From Paenalcaligenes sp021793095 (GTDB lineage Bacteria > Pseudomonadota > Gammaproteobacteria > Burkholderiales > Burkholderiaceae_B), in NCBI GenBank assembly GCA_027317645.1, contig DAHVQS010000007.1, positions 1 to 64,000 on the forward strand: DNA of 64,000 nt, given 5' to 3'. The notes below the pieces were generated by a model. The model did no database searches. It saw only the letters and a list, made by a program, of their open reading frames with translations, and was not told where the DNA came from. Each line of letters opens with the position of its first letter. The first letter of the stretch is position 1. Made by a program: the position numbers and the translations under genes. Shown here piece by piece: positions 7,445-15,729 of this stretch.

Positions 7445-8917
7445 TTAAGCCTCGGTACCGCCGACTGTCAGCCCATCAATACGTAAAGTAGGCAACCCCA
7501 CACCCACGGGCACTACTTGACCTTCCTTGCCGCAAGTCCCGACCCCGGTATCCAGCTGCAAGTCATTACCGATGAGCTTGACTTGGTTCATGGCCTCAAT
7601 CCCGCTACCTATCAGGGTGGCCCCTTTTACCGGGTGAACCAGACGCCCATTCTCAATGAGCCAGGCCTCGGAGGCAGAAAAAACGAAACTGCCGCTGGTA
7701 ATATCCACCTGCCCGCCCCCAAAATTCACGGCATAAATACCTCGGTCAACCGAGGCAATAATCTCTTCGGGCTCGTGCGGTCCGGCCAACATAAAAGTAT
7801 TGGTCATGCGCGGCATCGGCACATGAGCAAATGACTCACGCCGGCCATTGCCTGTACCTGCCATATTCATCAGACGTGCATTCATACTGTCTTGTAAATA
7901 ATTTTTGAGAATGCCGTCCTCGATCAAAACCGTGCGCTCTGTAGGGTTCCCCTCATCGTCTACTGTCAATGAGCCGCGGCGGTTAGCAAGGGTGCCATCA
8001 TCAATCACTGTCACTCCCTTCGAGGTGACCTGCTCACCCAACCGTCCTGAGAACACACTGGAGCCTTTGCGATTGAAATCCCCCTCGAGACCATGGCCGA
8101 CTGCCTCATGGAGTAATACACCGGGCCAGCCAGGGCCTAACACGACAGGCATGACCCCGGCAGGTGCTGGACGAGACTCTAAGTTGAGCAATGCCTGCTG
8201 CACTGCCTGATCGACGTACTGTCGCAGAATATCGTCACTAAAGTAATGTAGGTCATAACGCCCGCCCCCACCGGCTGAGCCCACCTCTCGACGACCATTT
8301 TGCTCGGCAATGACGGTCAGGGATAAACGAATTAAAGGGCGTACATCAGCGACCTCGCGGCCATCAGATGCTGTGACCAGTACGATGTCATGCGTGGCAC
8401 CCAAGCTGGCCATGACCTGAATAATGCGCGGGTCAGCCTGACGGGCCAAGGCCTCAACACGCTCGAGCAAAGCCACCTTGGCCTCGGCCTCGAGAGACGA
8501 TACGGGATCTGCCTGCGTATATAAGGGGGCAACCTGTGGTTGTAACCCATTGCGCCCCACCTGACCCTGGCCGCCTTGGCGCCCAATGGCACGGACCACA
8601 TGGGCCGCATCCATCAAAGCTTGGGGGCTCAGTGTATCGGTATAAGAAAAGGCCGTTTTCTCGCCAGAGAGAGCGCGTACACCCACCCCTTGTGACAGAG
8701 AGAAATGACCTGTTTTTACGATGCCCTCTTCGAGGCTCCAACTTTCGGAACGTGTGTATTGAAAATACAAATCAGCATAATCCACTCGATGCTGATGGAT
8801 TTCAGCAAGCGCTCGTTCGAGATGATGGCTCTCCAATCCCCAAGGGGCCAACAGCATACCGCGCGCCAGCGCATATGCATCTGTACTGCTTTTCTCGACA
8901 ATCATTGACTCACCCAT
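7445..8917 (-). CDS. tldD: Metalloprotease TldD
   Basis: Protein of 490 aa of the TldD/PmbA family. With TldE/PmbA it forms a zinc metalloprotease that trims unfolded peptides, and in enterobacteria it is needed for microcin B17 maturation and CcdA turnover. The zinc-site motif is in GWPGVLLHEAVGHGLEGDFN (HExxxH). The N-terminal domain (ADLYFQYTRSESWSLEEGIVK) and the C-terminal GGGQVDITSGSFVFSASEAW block are family hallmarks. The partner gene tldE is not in the window, as is usual. It lies 6 bases downstream of the nitrilase gene, likely in one transcript. A nearby Met at codon 5 is an alternative start. Confidence 0.93.
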   Translation of the reverse strand: MGESMIVEKSSTDAYALARGMLLAPWGLESHHLERALAEIHQHRVDYADLYFQYTRSESWSLEEGIVKTGHFSLSQGVGVRALSGEKTAFSYTDTLSPQALMDAAHVVRAIGRQGGQGQVGRNGLQPQVAPLYTQADPVSSLEAEAKVALLERVEALARQADPRIIQVMASLGATHDIVLVTASDGREVADVRPLIRLSLTVIAEQNGRREVGSAGGGGRYDLHYFSDDILRQYVDQAVQQALLNLESRPAPAGVMPVVLGPGWPGVLLHEAVGHGLEGDFNRKGSSVFSGRLGEQVTSKGVTVIDDGTLANRRGSLTVDDEGNPTERTVLIEDGILKNYLQDSMNARLMNMAGTGNGRRESFAHVPMPRMTNTFMLAGPHEPEEIIASVDRGIYAVNFGGGQVDITSGSFVFSASEAWLIENGRLVHPVKGATLIGSGIEAMNQVKLIGNDLQLDTGVGTCGKEGQVVPVGVGLPTLRIDGLTVGGTEA

Positions 8918-8923
8918 AAATAA

Positions 8924-9757
8924 TTACAAAACGCGATGGCTCAACGCGGGCAGTCGCTGACGCACCCGGGCTAAATGTTCCATGCTTAATTCACAACATA
9001 CCAGACCTGCCCCGGTAGGCAAAACATCCAACACGCGCCCCCAGGCATCTACGCACATCGTGTGCCCCCAAGTACGACGACCATTTTGATGCTCGCCCCC
9101 TTGAGCGGGTGCCAACACATAAGCCTGGTTCTCGATCGCTCGAGCCCGCAGTAACAGTTCCCAATGAGCCTGTCCGGTTTTATATGTAAAGGCCGACGGT
9201 ACCAAGATTAAATTTACCGCCCCCATTTGCCGATAGAGTTCTGGAAAACGCAAATCGTAGCAAATGCTCAGCCCTATAGGGCCAAAGGGGGTTTGCACCA
9301 CAACCGAGTTTAAGTTGCCCGCATAGATAGTCTCGGCCTCGTCAAACTGTATTTTGCCTTGATTCAAACTAAATAAGTGTATTTTGTCATATCGCGCCAC
9401 ACAGTGACCATCGGGCTGATACACCAAGGTGGAATTAAACACACGCTGGGGCTCGGGGCTACGAAGTGGCACGCTGCCAGCCACAATATAAGCATTGTAT
9501 TTTCGTGCCCAATCAGCGAGATTTGATTGGATCTGACCTTGGCCAAAATCTTCGGCGATTTTTACCTTGTCCTGATCCGCCCGCCCCATCAGACAAAAAA
9601 ACTCGGGCAATGCAATCAATTGGGCCCCCAATTCAGCTGCTTGGGCAATGAGCCGTTCTGCCTCGTTGAGATTCTCTTGTAAATCAGTACCAGACACCAT
9701 TTGCAATGCCGCAACTTTAAATGTATCGGTCGCTGTTGAATCCACTGATTTATTCAT
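8924..9757 (-). CDS. Carbon-nitrogen hydrolase (nitrilase superfamily, Nit-like amidase)
   Basis: Cytoplasmic amidase of 277 aa with the complete nitrilase triad: Glu52 in ALPEFFCLMG, Lys125 in RYDKIHLFS and Cys166 in GLSICYDLRFPELYR. This profile matches the Nit1/Nit2 branch, whose known members hydrolyse deaminated glutathione or omega-amidase substrates; the exact substrate cannot be read from sequence. The start has a good AGGTGGG RBS. It precedes tldD by 6 bases on the same strand, an order common in betaproteobacteria. Confidence 0.82.
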   Translation of the reverse strand: MNKSVDSTATDTFKVAALQMVSGTDLQENLNEAERLIAQAAELGAQLIALPEFFCLMGRADQDKVKIAEDFGQGQIQSNLADWARKYNAYIVAGSVPLRSPEPQRVFNSTLVYQPDGHCVARYDKIHLFSLNQGKIQFDEAETIYAGNLNSVVVQTPFGPIGLSICYDLRFPELYRQMGAVNLILVPSAFTYKTGQAHWELLLRARAIENQAYVLAPAQGGEHQNGRRTWGHTMCVDAWGRVLDVLPTGAGLVCCELSMEHLARVRQRLPALSHRVL

Positions 9758-9782
9758 TAACCCACCTGACTTTTTAAAAAAT

Positions 9783-9817
9783 ATTCAATGCCTAAAGGCC
9801 ATTCAATGCCCAAAGGC
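9783..9817. repeat. Two-copy direct repeat between the nitrilase and H-NS genes
   Basis: ATTCAATGCCYAAAGGC occurs at 9783-9799 and again at 9801-9817 with one difference, period 18. It lies just upstream of the nitrilase-tldD start. The remainder of the 298-base divergent gap (9758-10055) is AT-rich; no convincing promoter boxes could be assigned. Confidence 0.5.
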
Positions 9818-10055
9818 TTATATTTATCTAGTTTGCTCTCGGCCGACTATTGATAAGACTGGATATGTGCGATGTTTATATCCTAAGATCAAACAATAAA
9901 AATCCTGCAATGGTTTAAAGAAATGTTTATTTATTTATTTAACCCATGTAAAATAACTTTAATTGCTAATGGGTTTGTATTTACCTATTGCTGATTCATC
10001 GTAGATTCGGAATTTACTGATTTCACAATCTATCGCAACACACACAGGAATTATA

Positions 10056-10406
10056 ATGCCTTTAGAACATTTTACTGCTGAAAAAGAAAAAATCGAAAAG
10101 GAAATACAGAAATTGCAACGTAAAATGCGCTCCATAAAAACACGCCAAAGACGACCAGTCATGAACACCATTGTGCGCTCCATGATCGAATATGAGATCA
10201 CCCCCGCAGAAATTGAGCGCCTGTACAATCGCCAAATCGAACGCGCCAAGGCAGGTGGGACCAGTAAACTCCCACCACGCTATAAAAACCCCGAAACCGG
10301 GGTGACTTGGAGTGGCCGCGGTCGCCCCCCCAAATGGATTGTCGAGGCCGAGGCCCAGGGGCGTAGCCGTGACGAATTTCTAATCGAAAAATCCGCTAAA
10401 AAATAA
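10056..10406 (+). CDS. H-NS family nucleoid-associated protein
   Basis: Small DNA-binding protein of 116 aa. Residues 8-30 form a charged N-terminal coiled coil (EKEKIEKEIQKLQRKM) for oligomerisation. Residues 76-94 carry the H-NS DNA-binding core YKNPETGVTWSGRGRPPKW with the AT-hook-like RGRPP loop that reads AT-rich minor grooves. The short form resembles Bordetella BpH3-type proteins. The ATG has an AGGAA RBS. It stands alone, divergent from the nitrilase gene, behind an AT-rich leader that could be self-bound, and is followed by a strong terminator. Such proteins silence AT-rich acquired DNA. Confidence 0.88.
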   Translation: MPLEHFTAEKEKIEKEIQKLQRKMRSIKTRQRRPVMNTIVRSMIEYEITPAEIERLYNRQIERAKAGGTSKLPPRYKNPETGVTWSGRGRPPKWIVEAEAQGRSRDEFLIEKSAKK

Positions 10407-10455
10407 TCCCTCTAGGTGATGCCCGGCTGTTCTGGGCCATTGAACATCCCCACTG

Positions 10456-10487
10456 CCCGTGCTTTTACTTTAAGCACGGGCTTTTAC
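10456..10487 (+). terminator. Rho-independent terminator of the H-NS gene
   Basis: CCCGTGCTT at 10456-10464 pairs with AAGCACGGG at 10472-10480 around a 7-base loop, followed by CTTTTAC. Confidence 0.8.
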
Positions 10488-10535
10488 GTGTGCGGTACTC
10501 TATGCAGTACCTACGCACACTACCATCAGGACGGC

Positions 10536-11156
10536 TCACTGATCGAGGCGTTTTTCTATGATGCGCGTTTGCCCATTAATGCCGGGAAAGTCCTCAAATA
10601 CGGCCTGCGCCAGCAATGATAACTGCATGAGCAGTTCTTCCTCTTCGCTTTCCGATCGGGCGGTTGCGCGATAAACCTCTTTGCCTGCCTGCTCGTTGTC
10701 TAACAGACGCACGGTGAGCTGGTTTTCATACACATCCACCGGTGTCACTACCCAGTCTGGCCCATAATAAATGCCACCGCCCCAGAAAGGCCCGGCCCCA
10801 CCGCCCCAAAAACCACCAAACGGGGAAAACATAGGCCCCTGGTAACGCTCAACCCAGCGCCGCTGCAAAGGGTTATGAAAATCCACCCGCAGCGTAAAGC
10901 GGGCATTGTCGGCATCTGATTCTACCAAACCCACTGAGCCAATGGCTGCCCGTACGGCATCAGCGACGGCCTGAAATTCTAAATTGTTTTGTTGCTCGTC
11001 GCTAAGCTCTATATGATAAGTGGCATCGGCCGCATTATCTGGCCACTGCTCAAATTGTTGCACGCGAGCTGACCAAGTCTGGGCGCAGCCACCCAACAAT
11101 AACAGCCCCACGACCATGATAAATAAATAACGAATTAACTTTTGAGCATGCTGCAT
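10536..11156 (-). CDS. DUF4136-type outer-membrane lipoprotein
   Basis: Predicted lipoprotein of 206 aa. The signal sequence ends in a lipobox LLGGC with Cys24; the next residues (Ala-Gln) do not suggest an inner-membrane retention signal. The mature part resembles DUF4136 proteins: an early YHIELSDEQQNNLEFQAVADAVRAAI segment and a Gly/Trp/Tyr-rich middle (GGFWGGGAGPFWGGGIYYGP), then a beta-rich end. The function of the family is unknown. It stands alone, convergent with the H-NS gene and divergent from fbp. An AAAGG RBS precedes the start. Confidence 0.72.
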   Translation of the reverse strand: MQHAQKLIRYLFIMVVGLLLLGGCAQTWSARVQQFEQWPDNAADATYHIELSDEQQNNLEFQAVADAVRAAIGSVGLVESDADNARFTLRVDFHNPLQRRWVERYQGPMFSPFGGFWGGGAGPFWGGGIYYGPDWVVTPVDVYENQLTVRLLDNEQAGKEVYRATARSESEEEELLMQLSLLAQAVFEDFPGINGQTRIIEKRLDQ

Positions 11157-11513
11157 CGCCTTTCCTTTCGTATTACCAACCCACTCTAGAGGAGCGTGCG
11201 CGCCTCAAACACCATTCATTTCAATATTATTTATTAGGCAATTATTTATTTCTTAAACGCTTTTATTTTCAATGCTTTTATTTTAATAAAAATATTAATT
11301 TCCAATTAAGCGCATAAACTCGCACCTACAATCAAGAATCAGAAACAAGCCAGCCAATGCTTGGGTTCTTTTATGTGGCTAGCTGCCTATAAAAATGTTT
11401 GTTGAGGGGTACGTCTAATGACTATTACTATCATAGTGATTCGCCCCTGTCTGGACTCTATTGTAAGATAAGTCGCTCTGGCCTTTTCCAATTACCTTAT
11501 TCAATGCTGCGTT
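11157..11513. other. Non-coding gap between the DUF4136 lipoprotein gene and fbp
   Basis: A 357-base divergent gap. The stretch 11215-11320 is strikingly AT-rich, a plausible H-NS target. The fbp promoter must lie here, but no confident -35/-10 pair was found. No RNA gene or riboswitch fold was recognised. Confidence 0.5.
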
Positions 11514-12533
11514 ATGACACAGACTAGTTATCCATCCGAGCAGACCACTACCCTCGCCCAGTACCTCTTTGAAGAACAACACAAGCATGACTTGTGCCCC
11601 AAGTTGTGTTTACTCATTGAGCATATGGCCCGCCAGTGTCAGGCCATCGGCCAACGGGTCCGCCAGGGCTCATTAGGCGGTGTATTAGGCAGCATGGGGA
11701 CTGAAAACGTCCAAGGCGAGGTGCAACAAAAACTCGACCTCATTGCTAATGACATGCTCTTGCAAGATAACGATTGGCACCAGGGCTTAGCTGCCCTCGC
11801 CAGTGAAGAAATGGACACCATCCACCCCCTACCCAATCGAGAGCAAGCGCCCTATCTATTGCTTTTTGATCCCTTGGATGGCTCATCAAACATTGATGTG
11901 AATACCTCTATTGGCACCATTTTTTCTATTTTGAAAAATCCTGGCACAGCATTGAATGAGCAGAGCTTTTTACAGCCAGGCACACAACAGGTGGCAGCGG
12001 GCTATGCGGTTTATGGCCCACAGACTATGCTGGTATTTAGCCTGGGGCACGGTGTGGTCGGATTTACACTTGATCCCTATTTGGGTATCTGGAAGCTCAC
12101 CCATCCACGGCTGGAAATCCCGCGCCAAACCAAAGAATTTGCCATCAACATGTCGAATATGCGCCATTGGCACGCCCCCATCCGCACCTATATAGAACAC
12201 TGCTTACAAGGTGAAGAGGGACCGCTGGCTAAAAACTACAATATGCGCTGGATTGCCTCAATGGTGGCCGATGTCCATCGTGTATTGGTGCGTGGAGGGG
12301 TGTTTATGTACCCCAGCGATCAGCGTCCAGGGGTCGAGCATGGCAAGCTACGCCTGCTATACGAAGCCAACCCCATGAGTTTTTTGGTTACCCAGGCAGG
12401 TGGCCATGCCATCACGCTAGACACCCCCATCCTCGAGGTACAGCCAACAGCGCTACACCAACGCGTCAGCGTGATACTGGGCTCTTTAGATGAGGTACAG
12501 CGCATCGAGCAATACCTACAAGACGCAGATTAA
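11514..12533 (+). CDS. fbp: Class I fructose-1,6-bisphosphatase
   Basis: Gluconeogenic phosphatase of 339 aa that hydrolyses fructose-1,6-bisphosphate to fructose-6-phosphate. The class I features are clear: NVQGEVQQKLDLIANDM, the metal-binding LLFDPLDGSSNIDVN motif, and MRWIASMVADVHRVLVRGGVFMYP near the substrate site, then HGKLRLLYEANPMSFLVTQAGG. The length is normal for the proteobacterial enzyme. The listed ATG has no strong RBS, but the downstream sequence fits the family from its N-terminus. It is a single gene. Confidence 0.95.
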   Translation: MTQTSYPSEQTTTLAQYLFEEQHKHDLCPKLCLLIEHMARQCQAIGQRVRQGSLGGVLGSMGTENVQGEVQQKLDLIANDMLLQDNDWHQGLAALASEEMDTIHPLPNREQAPYLLLFDPLDGSSNIDVNTSIGTIFSILKNPGTALNEQSFLQPGTQQVAAGYAVYGPQTMLVFSLGHGVVGFTLDPYLGIWKLTHPRLEIPRQTKEFAINMSNMRHWHAPIRTYIEHCLQGEEGPLAKNYNMRWIASMVADVHRVLVRGGVFMYPSDQRPGVEHGKLRLLYEANPMSFLVTQAGGHAITLDTPILEVQPTALHQRVSVILGSLDEVQRIEQYLQDAD

Positions 12534-12554
12534 GGCGCTGTGTGACAACCTTGG

Positions 12555-12598
12555 TCTCTGGCGCACACAAGCACACAAGCACACAAGCACACCAGAGA
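12555..12598. repeat. Short tandem repeat within an inverted repeat, after fbp
   Basis: GCACACAA is repeated three full times plus a partial copy at 12563-12592. It is enclosed by inverted arms TCTCTGG (12555-12561) and CCAGAGA (12592-12598). There is no T-run. The arms make a 7-bp stem with an unstructured repeat loop. Confidence 0.6.
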
Positions 12599-12685
12599 TT
12601 AAACAGCAGAGACTAAAAATGGGCAGCGGCCTTAAAGCCAAAACTGCCCATGATGAAACCTCAATCGCTGTCAGTATTTTTCTCT

Positions 12686-13675
12686 TTAGTCGAGTGTGAA
12701 AATAGTGGCCCCGGTGGTTTGGCGGGTGACCAATGCCTCGTGGGCCTGTGCCACCTCTTCGAGACGATAACGCTGACCGATATTAATCTTGATTTGCCCT
12801 GCGACCACCAAATCAAATAATTCTTTGGCAGAGCGTCGCATCACCGCTGGGTCGGCCACATAGGTGCCCAATATTGGGCGAGTCACATAAAGTGAGCCCT
12901 TAGCAGCCAAAATGCCCAAGTTAACACCACTCACAGGACCGGACGCATTACCAAAGCTCACCATCAGCCCACGCGGACGCAAGCAATCCAAAGAAGTTTC
13001 CCAGGTGTCCTGACCCACACTGTCGTAAACAACAGGCAATAGTTCACCATCAGTAAGCTCGTGCACGCGTTTTGCTACGTCTTCTTGGGTGTAATTAATC
13101 ATTTCCCATGCCCCATGCTCTTTGGCCAGCTGCATTTTTTCTGGGGTGGAGCTCGTACCAATCAATTTTACCCCTAAGGCCTTTGCCCATTGGCAAGCAA
13201 TCAGGCCCACCCCACCAGCTGCCGCGTGGAACAGGATGGTTTCCCCCGGTTCTAATCTATAAGTCTGCCGAAAGAGGTACTGCACCGTCAGACCTTTGAG
13301 CATCATTGCGGCGGCCTCTTCGTAGCTAATTTGATCAGGCAGTTTGACCAGCGTATCGGTGGGCATGTTTCTGGCCTCGGTGTACGCTCCAATAGGGCTT
13401 TGACCATAAGCGACGCGATCGCCGACCTGGAAGTCTGTCACCTCAGCGCCAACGGCCACAATATCCCCTGCTGCCTCAAAACCCAGGCCATGGGGTAAAG
13501 CACCCGGATACAACCCGTCGCGGAAATAGACATCAATGAAATTCATGCCAATGGCGCGGTGTCGTACCTGTACTTCTTTGGGACCAGGTGCAATCAGCGG
13601 ACGCTCCACTACCTGTAATACCTCAGGTCCACCATTTTTTTCTAACCAGACCGTCTTGACCATTTCTGTAGGCAT
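12686..13675 (-). CDS. NAD(P)H:quinone oxidoreductase (zinc-independent MDR family, QOR-like)
   Basis: Medium-chain reductase of 329 aa resembling QorA/zeta-crystallin. It reduces quinones or enones with NADPH. Features are HRAIGMNFIDVYFRDGLYP, the catalytic-domain entry GLTVQYLFRQTY, the Rossmann motif HAAAGGVGLIACQWAKALG, and YDSVGQDTWETSLDCLRPRG. No structural-zinc cysteine cluster is present. The start at 13675 is supported by AAGGAG seven bases upstream; an in-frame start 25 codons earlier has no such site. It stands alone between fbp and a divergent DMT transporter. Confidence 0.87.
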   Translation of the reverse strand: MPTEMVKTVWLEKNGGPEVLQVVERPLIAPGPKEVQVRHRAIGMNFIDVYFRDGLYPGALPHGLGFEAAGDIVAVGAEVTDFQVGDRVAYGQSPIGAYTEARNMPTDTLVKLPDQISYEEAAAMMLKGLTVQYLFRQTYRLEPGETILFHAAAGGVGLIACQWAKALGVKLIGTSSTPEKMQLAKEHGAWEMINYTQEDVAKRVHELTDGELLPVVYDSVGQDTWETSLDCLRPRGLMVSFGNASGPVSGVNLGILAAKGSLYVTRPILGTYVADPAVMRRSAKELFDLVVAGQIKINIGQRYRLEEVAQAHEALVTRQTTGATIFTLD

Positions 13676-13816
13676 TGCAGACTCCTTATTTATTAGAAAG
13701 AAACTCATTTGTAAATCTATAGTATCACCCAAATTTCCAAGCGGCAGCAAAGTCTGAGCTGATGTCTTAAACTACACAGACCATCAGAACAATACGTTTT
13801 GTCGACAGCATTTTCT

Positions 13817-14692
13817 ATGTCTTTAAAACATGCCTATTTAGCCATCCATCTGGCAGCCCTGTTTTTTGGCCTCGCAGGTATTTTTGGGGCCCTTATTCAT
13901 GCCAGCGCCGAATTTATCACCATGGCCCGTGCGCTCTTTGCCACGCTGGTCTTGCTGCTCTTATTAGTGGTACGGCGAGGGCCGCTAATTCCACGCAAAA
14001 TATTTACCCAGCCCAGACCTTTGATGCATTTGCTGGGTGCTGCCCTCTTTTTAAGTCTGCATTGGTTGAGTTTCTTTCTGGCCATTAAAAAAGGCGGTGT
14101 GGCGATCGCCACCCTAGGGTTTGCGAGCTTTCCTGCCTTTACTATTGTCGTAGAATTTGTGCTTGCCAGAGACCCCATGTACCGTAACGACGTACTGGCA
14201 ATTGCGCTGATTACCTTGGGCCTAATCTTGGTTAACCCCTCTTTTTCTTTCCATGATCAGGCCACCATTGGTTTGTTGTGGGGTGTTTTTTCAGGCTTTA
14301 GTTTTGCCTTGTTCACCTTTTTAAACAAAGGGCTGAGTCAGCAAGCCTCGGCACTGCAAATTGCGCTATGGCAAAATATTGGTGTCCTTTTGCTAAGCTT
14401 GCCTTGGACTTGGGGTCAAATGCTAGGGATTGCTGCCGCTGACTGGTTTTGGTCGGCCATGCTGGGGGTTTTCTGTACTGCCTTTGCGCACTATCTTATT
14501 ATTCGCAGCCTACAACGGCTCAAAGCTCGTCATGCCGGCATTGTGATCGCACTCGAGCCTGTGTATGCCATTTTTTTTGCGGCTATTTTATTCCAACAGT
14601 ACCCCAACCTAAAAATCATCATCGGGGCGATACTGATTATCGGCACCATCATCTGGAGCCAACGCCAGCATCAGCGCCTAGACAAATCCTAA
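13817..14692 (+). CDS. EamA/DMT-family transporter
   Basis: Integral membrane protein of about 291 aa with ten predicted hydrophobic segments in two EamA repeats. The first repeat begins AYLAIHLAALFFGLAGIFGAL; the second covers LLWGVFSGFSFALFTFLNKG to the C-terminus and has the typical ALEPVYAIFFAAILF segment near the end. Members export metabolites or drugs; the substrate is unknown. The ATG at 13817 is preferred over a TTG at 13799, though neither has a clear RBS. It is a single gene, convergent with ghrA. Confidence 0.8.
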   Translation: MSLKHAYLAIHLAALFFGLAGIFGALIHASAEFITMARALFATLVLLLLLVVRRGPLIPRKIFTQPRPLMHLLGAALFLSLHWLSFFLAIKKGGVAIATLGFASFPAFTIVVEFVLARDPMYRNDVLAIALITLGLILVNPSFSFHDQATIGLLWGVFSGFSFALFTFLNKGLSQQASALQIALWQNIGVLLLSLPWTWGQMLGIAAADWFWSAMLGVFCTAFAHYLIIRSLQRLKARHAGIVIALEPVYAIFFAAILFQQYPNLKIIIGAILIIGTIIWSQRQHQRLDKS

Positions 14693-14741
14693 GCGTGGTA
14701 AATAAAACGGCGCGTGAATATCGTAAAACTGTTCATGAGTA

Positions 14742-14784
14742 TTGGCGGCGGCCCAACCGCTAGACACCGCTGCCGCCCCGCCAA
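14742..14784. repeat. GC-rich inverted repeat between convergent genes
   Basis: TTGGCGGCGGC at 14742-14752 pairs imperfectly with GCCGCCCCGCCAA at 14772-14784. It lies between the ends of the DMT transporter and ghrA genes and may act as a transcript barrier, although there is no T-run on either side. Confidence 0.4.
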
Positions 14785-14789
14785 GAACA

Positions 14790-15728
14790 CTAATACTGCT
14801 GCTCTGGATTCACTCTGCCGCTGGGCGTTTGCCCCTGCTCGAGGGTGGACAGTTTATCCAAAATCTGTGCTGTGCACTCTTGACGTAAACTCACCCCTGC
14901 AATGTGGGGGGTGATATGTACCCCAGGGGTGGTCCAAAATGGATGCTCTACCGGTAAAGGCTCGGTATGCAATACGTCCAGCAAGGCCCCCCGCAACTGA
15001 CCTGAGTCCAGCGCGGCCAGTAAATCATCATCCACCACATGCGCCCCTCGTGCCATGTTGATCACAAAGCCATCCTGCTGGAGCGCGGCTAAGCTGTGCT
15101 TGTTGATGATGCCTCGTGTGGCGTCCGTTAAGGGCAACACATTAATCAATATGCGGCTGCGTTGCAAAAACTTTTTGAACTGTGCTTGACCCGCATAGAG
15201 CTCAACCCCCGCCTCGGGCTGGCGGGCACGTCGGGCCCAGGCCGCGACGGGATAACCCAACTGGGCCAAGGTCTGGGCCACCTGAGCGCCTATTTGCCCA
15301 TAGCCCATCACGCCTATCGGCCAATCAGTGCGCAGCACCGGGGCATGTGTTTGCCATTTTTTTTGGGGCTGCTGCTGGGCATAGGTGCTGAATCGACGTG
15401 TGGCCAGCAACACCCCATGCACTGCGTACTCTGCCATTTGCACGGCCATGCCAGCATCTTCGATACGATACACCGGTATGCTTGCAGGGATGACCGAACC
15501 CACCCCCAATGCATCCACCCCCGCCCCGAGATTAAACACGGCCTGGAGATCTTTTTCTTGGGCAAATAAACGTGCAGGAGGCTGCCAAACCACCGCATAG
15601 TGTGCCCCCGTAAAGGGGGTATCCGGCGTCCAGACCTGCACCTGCCAGTCGGGGTCTTGTTGCTTAAAGCTCTCGGCCCACTCCTGGGCATACTCTGGGT
15701 TTTGAACGGCAATCAGTATTTTTTTCAT
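14790..15728 (-). CDS. ghrA: Glyoxylate/hydroxypyruvate reductase A
   Basis: D-2-hydroxyacid dehydrogenase of 312 aa, the same length as E. coli GhrA, reducing glyoxylate or hydroxypyruvate with NADPH. NLGAGVDAL, the nucleotide motif GVMGYGQIGAQVAQTLAQLG, INVLPLTDATRGIINKHSL, the catalytic-loop NMARGAHVVDDDLLAALDSG and the C-terminal HITPHIAG (catalytic His) are all present. The ATG at 15728 starts 1 base after the stop of the upstream ATPase gene, so the two are probably co-translated. The name rests on overall GhrA likeness. Confidence 0.85.
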   Translation of the reverse strand: MKKILIAVQNPEYAQEWAESFKQQDPDWQVQVWTPDTPFTGAHYAVVWQPPARLFAQEKDLQAVFNLGAGVDALGVGSVIPASIPVYRIEDAGMAVQMAEYAVHGVLLATRRFSTYAQQQPQKKWQTHAPVLRTDWPIGVMGYGQIGAQVAQTLAQLGYPVAAWARRARQPEAGVELYAGQAQFKKFLQRSRILINVLPLTDATRGIINKHSLAALQQDGFVINMARGAHVVDDDLLAALDSGQLRGALLDVLHTEPLPVEHPFWTTPGVHITPHIAGVSLRQECTAQILDKLSTLEQGQTPSGRVNPEQQY

Positions 15729-15729
15729 C

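Noticed and set aside
11157..11513. Riboswitch or small RNA upstream of fbp
   Set aside because: A few short self-complementary stretches exist, but no known riboswitch consensus or terminator-ended RNA could be drawn.
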